From positions 186,001-250,000 of the forward strand of contig CBDBUX010000001.1 of assembly GCA_965212205.1 (NCBI GenBank): a stretch of 64,000 nucleotides of DNA, written 5' to 3'. This DNA is from JAHEJJ01 sp965212205 (GTDB lineage Bacteria; Bacteroidota; Bacteroidia; Flavobacteriales; Flavobacteriaceae). This document shows, piece after piece, positions 62,655 to 64,000 of the stretch. The position numbers and the translations under genes are program-made. The notes beneath the pieces were generated by a model that was given only the letters and a program-made list of their open reading frames with translations, ran no database searches and was not told the DNA's origin. The first letter of the stretch is position 1. Every line of letters begins with the position of its first letter.

Positions 62655-64000
62655 CTACACCTTTCTGATTAAAGTAAAATCTAAATGCCGTTTTATCAGA
62701 TCTGTATTCTTTACCATAACTATAACCTCTTCCCCGAGTTGATAAGTAGTTTGACTGCGTTCGCCAACCAGGGCATAAATACTATCATCAAAGGTATAAT
62801 AATCATCCTTTAAGTCCCTTATTCGGATCATTCCTTCACATTTGTTTTCAATGATCTCGACATAGATACCCCATTCGGTAACCCCCGATATGACTCCCTT
62901 AAACTCAGTATTTGCATGATCTTGCATATATTTGATCTGCATGTACTTTATCGAGTCCCTTTCGGCGTTTGCAGCCAAATTCTCCATATCCGAAGAATGT
63001 TTGCTGGCTTCTTCATAAATCTCGGCATTTGGTGATTTACCATTCTCCAGATAGCGTTGAAGCAATCTGTGTACCATTATATCGGGATAGCGCCTGATCG
63101 GAGAAGTAAAATGAGTGTAATACTCAAATGCAAGACCATAATGACCTATGTTATCCGTGGTGTAGATCGCTTTGCTCATACTGCGAATCGCTAAGGTGTC
63201 TACCAGGTTCTGTTCCTTTTTACCCTTTACGTCTTCCAGTAATTTATTAAGTGAATCCGTGGTGGTTTTTCTGTTCGTTAGGTTTAATTTATGTCCAAAC
63301 CGGGATATGATCCCATTTAAAGCCAGGAGTTTCTCTTCATTGGGTTGATCGTGTATTCTATAAATAAAAGTTTTAGCAGGTCTAGACTTGCCGATAAACC
63401 GCGCCACTTCACGATTGGCCAGCAACATAAATTCCTCAATGAGCTTGTTTGCATCCTTTGCCTCCTTAAAATATACTCCGGTAGGGTCATTCCCATCATT
63501 GAGATGAAATTTAACCTCTACTTTATCAAAGGAAATCGCCCCGGAATTCATGCGTTCTTCCCTCATGATCTTCGCCAGTCTATCGAGCGTTACCACGGCC
63601 TGAACTAGCTCCTCGTCTACAGTATATTCACCATCTCGTATAGAAATCTTTGCCGGAATATATCCTTTTTTGGTTTCAATGATATGTTGAGCCTCTTCAT
63701 AAGCGAAACGCTCATCAGAATTGATCACGGTCCGGCCAAACCATCTATTAACCACTTTCGCCTCATCATTGATTTCAAACACAGCCGAAAATGTATATTT
63801 CTCTTCCCTGGGTCTTAAAGAACATGCCTGGTTAGATAATATTTCAGGCAACATGGGTACAACACGGTCTACCAGATAAACCGATGTTGCCCTTTCATAA
63901 GCCTCTTCTTCTAAAATGGTATTCTTGCGTACATAATGAGACACGTCTGCAATATGAATGCCTATTTCGTAATGCCCGTTGGTAAGCGTCCTAAAAGAGA
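62655..64000 (-). CDS. rnr: Ribonuclease R, C-terminal part (5' end beyond the window)
   Basis: The visible 448 residues are the C-terminal part of a 3'-5' exoribonuclease of the RNase II/R family, which degrades structured RNA. The segment at the edge reads EIGIHIADVSHYV, part of the catalytic RNB domain. YYTHFTSPIRRYPDIMVHRL is the RNB signature near the C-terminal side, and GVISGVTEWGIYVEIIENKCEG begins the S1 RNA-binding domain. The frame is open to the right edge; the GTG at 63942-63944 is an internal Val, not a start. The N-terminal cold-shock domains lie outside the window. Confidence 0.93.
   Translation of the reverse strand, partial: SFRTLTNGHYEIGIHIADVSHYVRKNTILEEEAYERATSVYLVDRVVPMLPEILSNQACSLRPREEKYTFSAVFEINDEAKVVNRWFGRTVINSDERFAYEEAQHIIETKKGYIPAKISIRDGEYTVDEELVQAVVTLDRLAKIMREERMNSGAISFDKVEVKFHLNDGNDPTGVYFKEAKDANKLIEEFMLLANREVARFIGKSRPAKTFIYRIHDQPNEEKLLALNGIISRFGHKLNLTNRKTTTDSLNKLLEDVKGKKEQNLVDTLAIRSMSKAIYTTDNIGHYGLAFEYYTHFTSPIRRYPDIMVHRLLQRYLENGKSPNAEIYEEASKHSSDMENLAANAERDSIKYMQIKYMQDHANTEFKGVISGVTEWGIYVEIIENKCEGMIRIRDLKDDYYTFDDSIYALVGERSQTTYQLGEEVIVMVKNTDLIKRHLDFTLIRKV

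Overview
The window is chromosomal DNA of a marine-type member of the Flavobacteriaceae (Bacteroidota). The support is type IX secretion genes (PorP/SprF proteins, a giant SprB-like adhesin, gliding-associated C-terminal sorting domains), family-restricted genes (DUF4837, DUF4175, DUF6909, a DUF6747-like peptide), TAnnTTTG promoter elements in place of -10/-35 boxes, and the general absence of Shine-Dalgarno sequences. Gene density is high and no intact insertion sequence, prophage or CRISPR array was seen.

Region 1 (1-17.5 kb) makes surface polysaccharide. A plus-strand group (end of an unknown gene, a Wzx-like flippase, two polymerase/ligase-like membrane proteins, a family 2 glycosyltransferase) converges on a minus-strand seven-gene run: NeuB-like synthase, GNAT acetyltransferase, xylose-isomerase-like TIM barrel, perosamine-synthase-like aminotransferase, GDP-mannose 4,6-dehydratase, NeuA-like CMP-sugar synthetase, GT-B-like transferase. 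The first five overlap or almost touch. No NeuC/LegG-type epimerase is present, so these genes may build a nine-carbon sugar acid from GDP-mannose. Behind it, a second minus-strand operon holds DUF6909, a Wzz-like chain-length protein and the dTDP-L-rhamnose genes rfbBACD.

Region 2 (17.5-41.3 kb) is mostly housekeeping: GH3-family enzyme, M23 peptidase, TatA, a large OmpA/PD40 protein with three SPOR-like units, a small membrane peptide, DUF4837 lipoprotein, LysM transglycosylase, Pgk, HolB, an OmpH/Skp-like lipoprotein, a methyltransferase, MnmG, YbeY, DUF4175, GltX, an SPFH protein and GlnS. Two identical 16-bp parS-like palindromes flank mnmG; one encodes the last residues of YbeY.

Region 3 (41.6-60.6 kb) is a type IX secretion/surface adhesin locus: an Ig-like type-B-sorted protein, a PorP/SprF protein fused to SPOR-like units, a 4,535-residue SprB-like protein with about 40 repeats, and a second PorP/SprF protein.

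Region 4 (60.6-64 kb) has folB, tRNA-Cys followed by a partial duplicate of its own 3' half and terminator interrupted by a 16-bp palindrome, a LysE-family exporter, a head-GIN domain protein, and the 3' part of rnr running off the window. All functional calls rest on reading the translated sequence; no database search was run.
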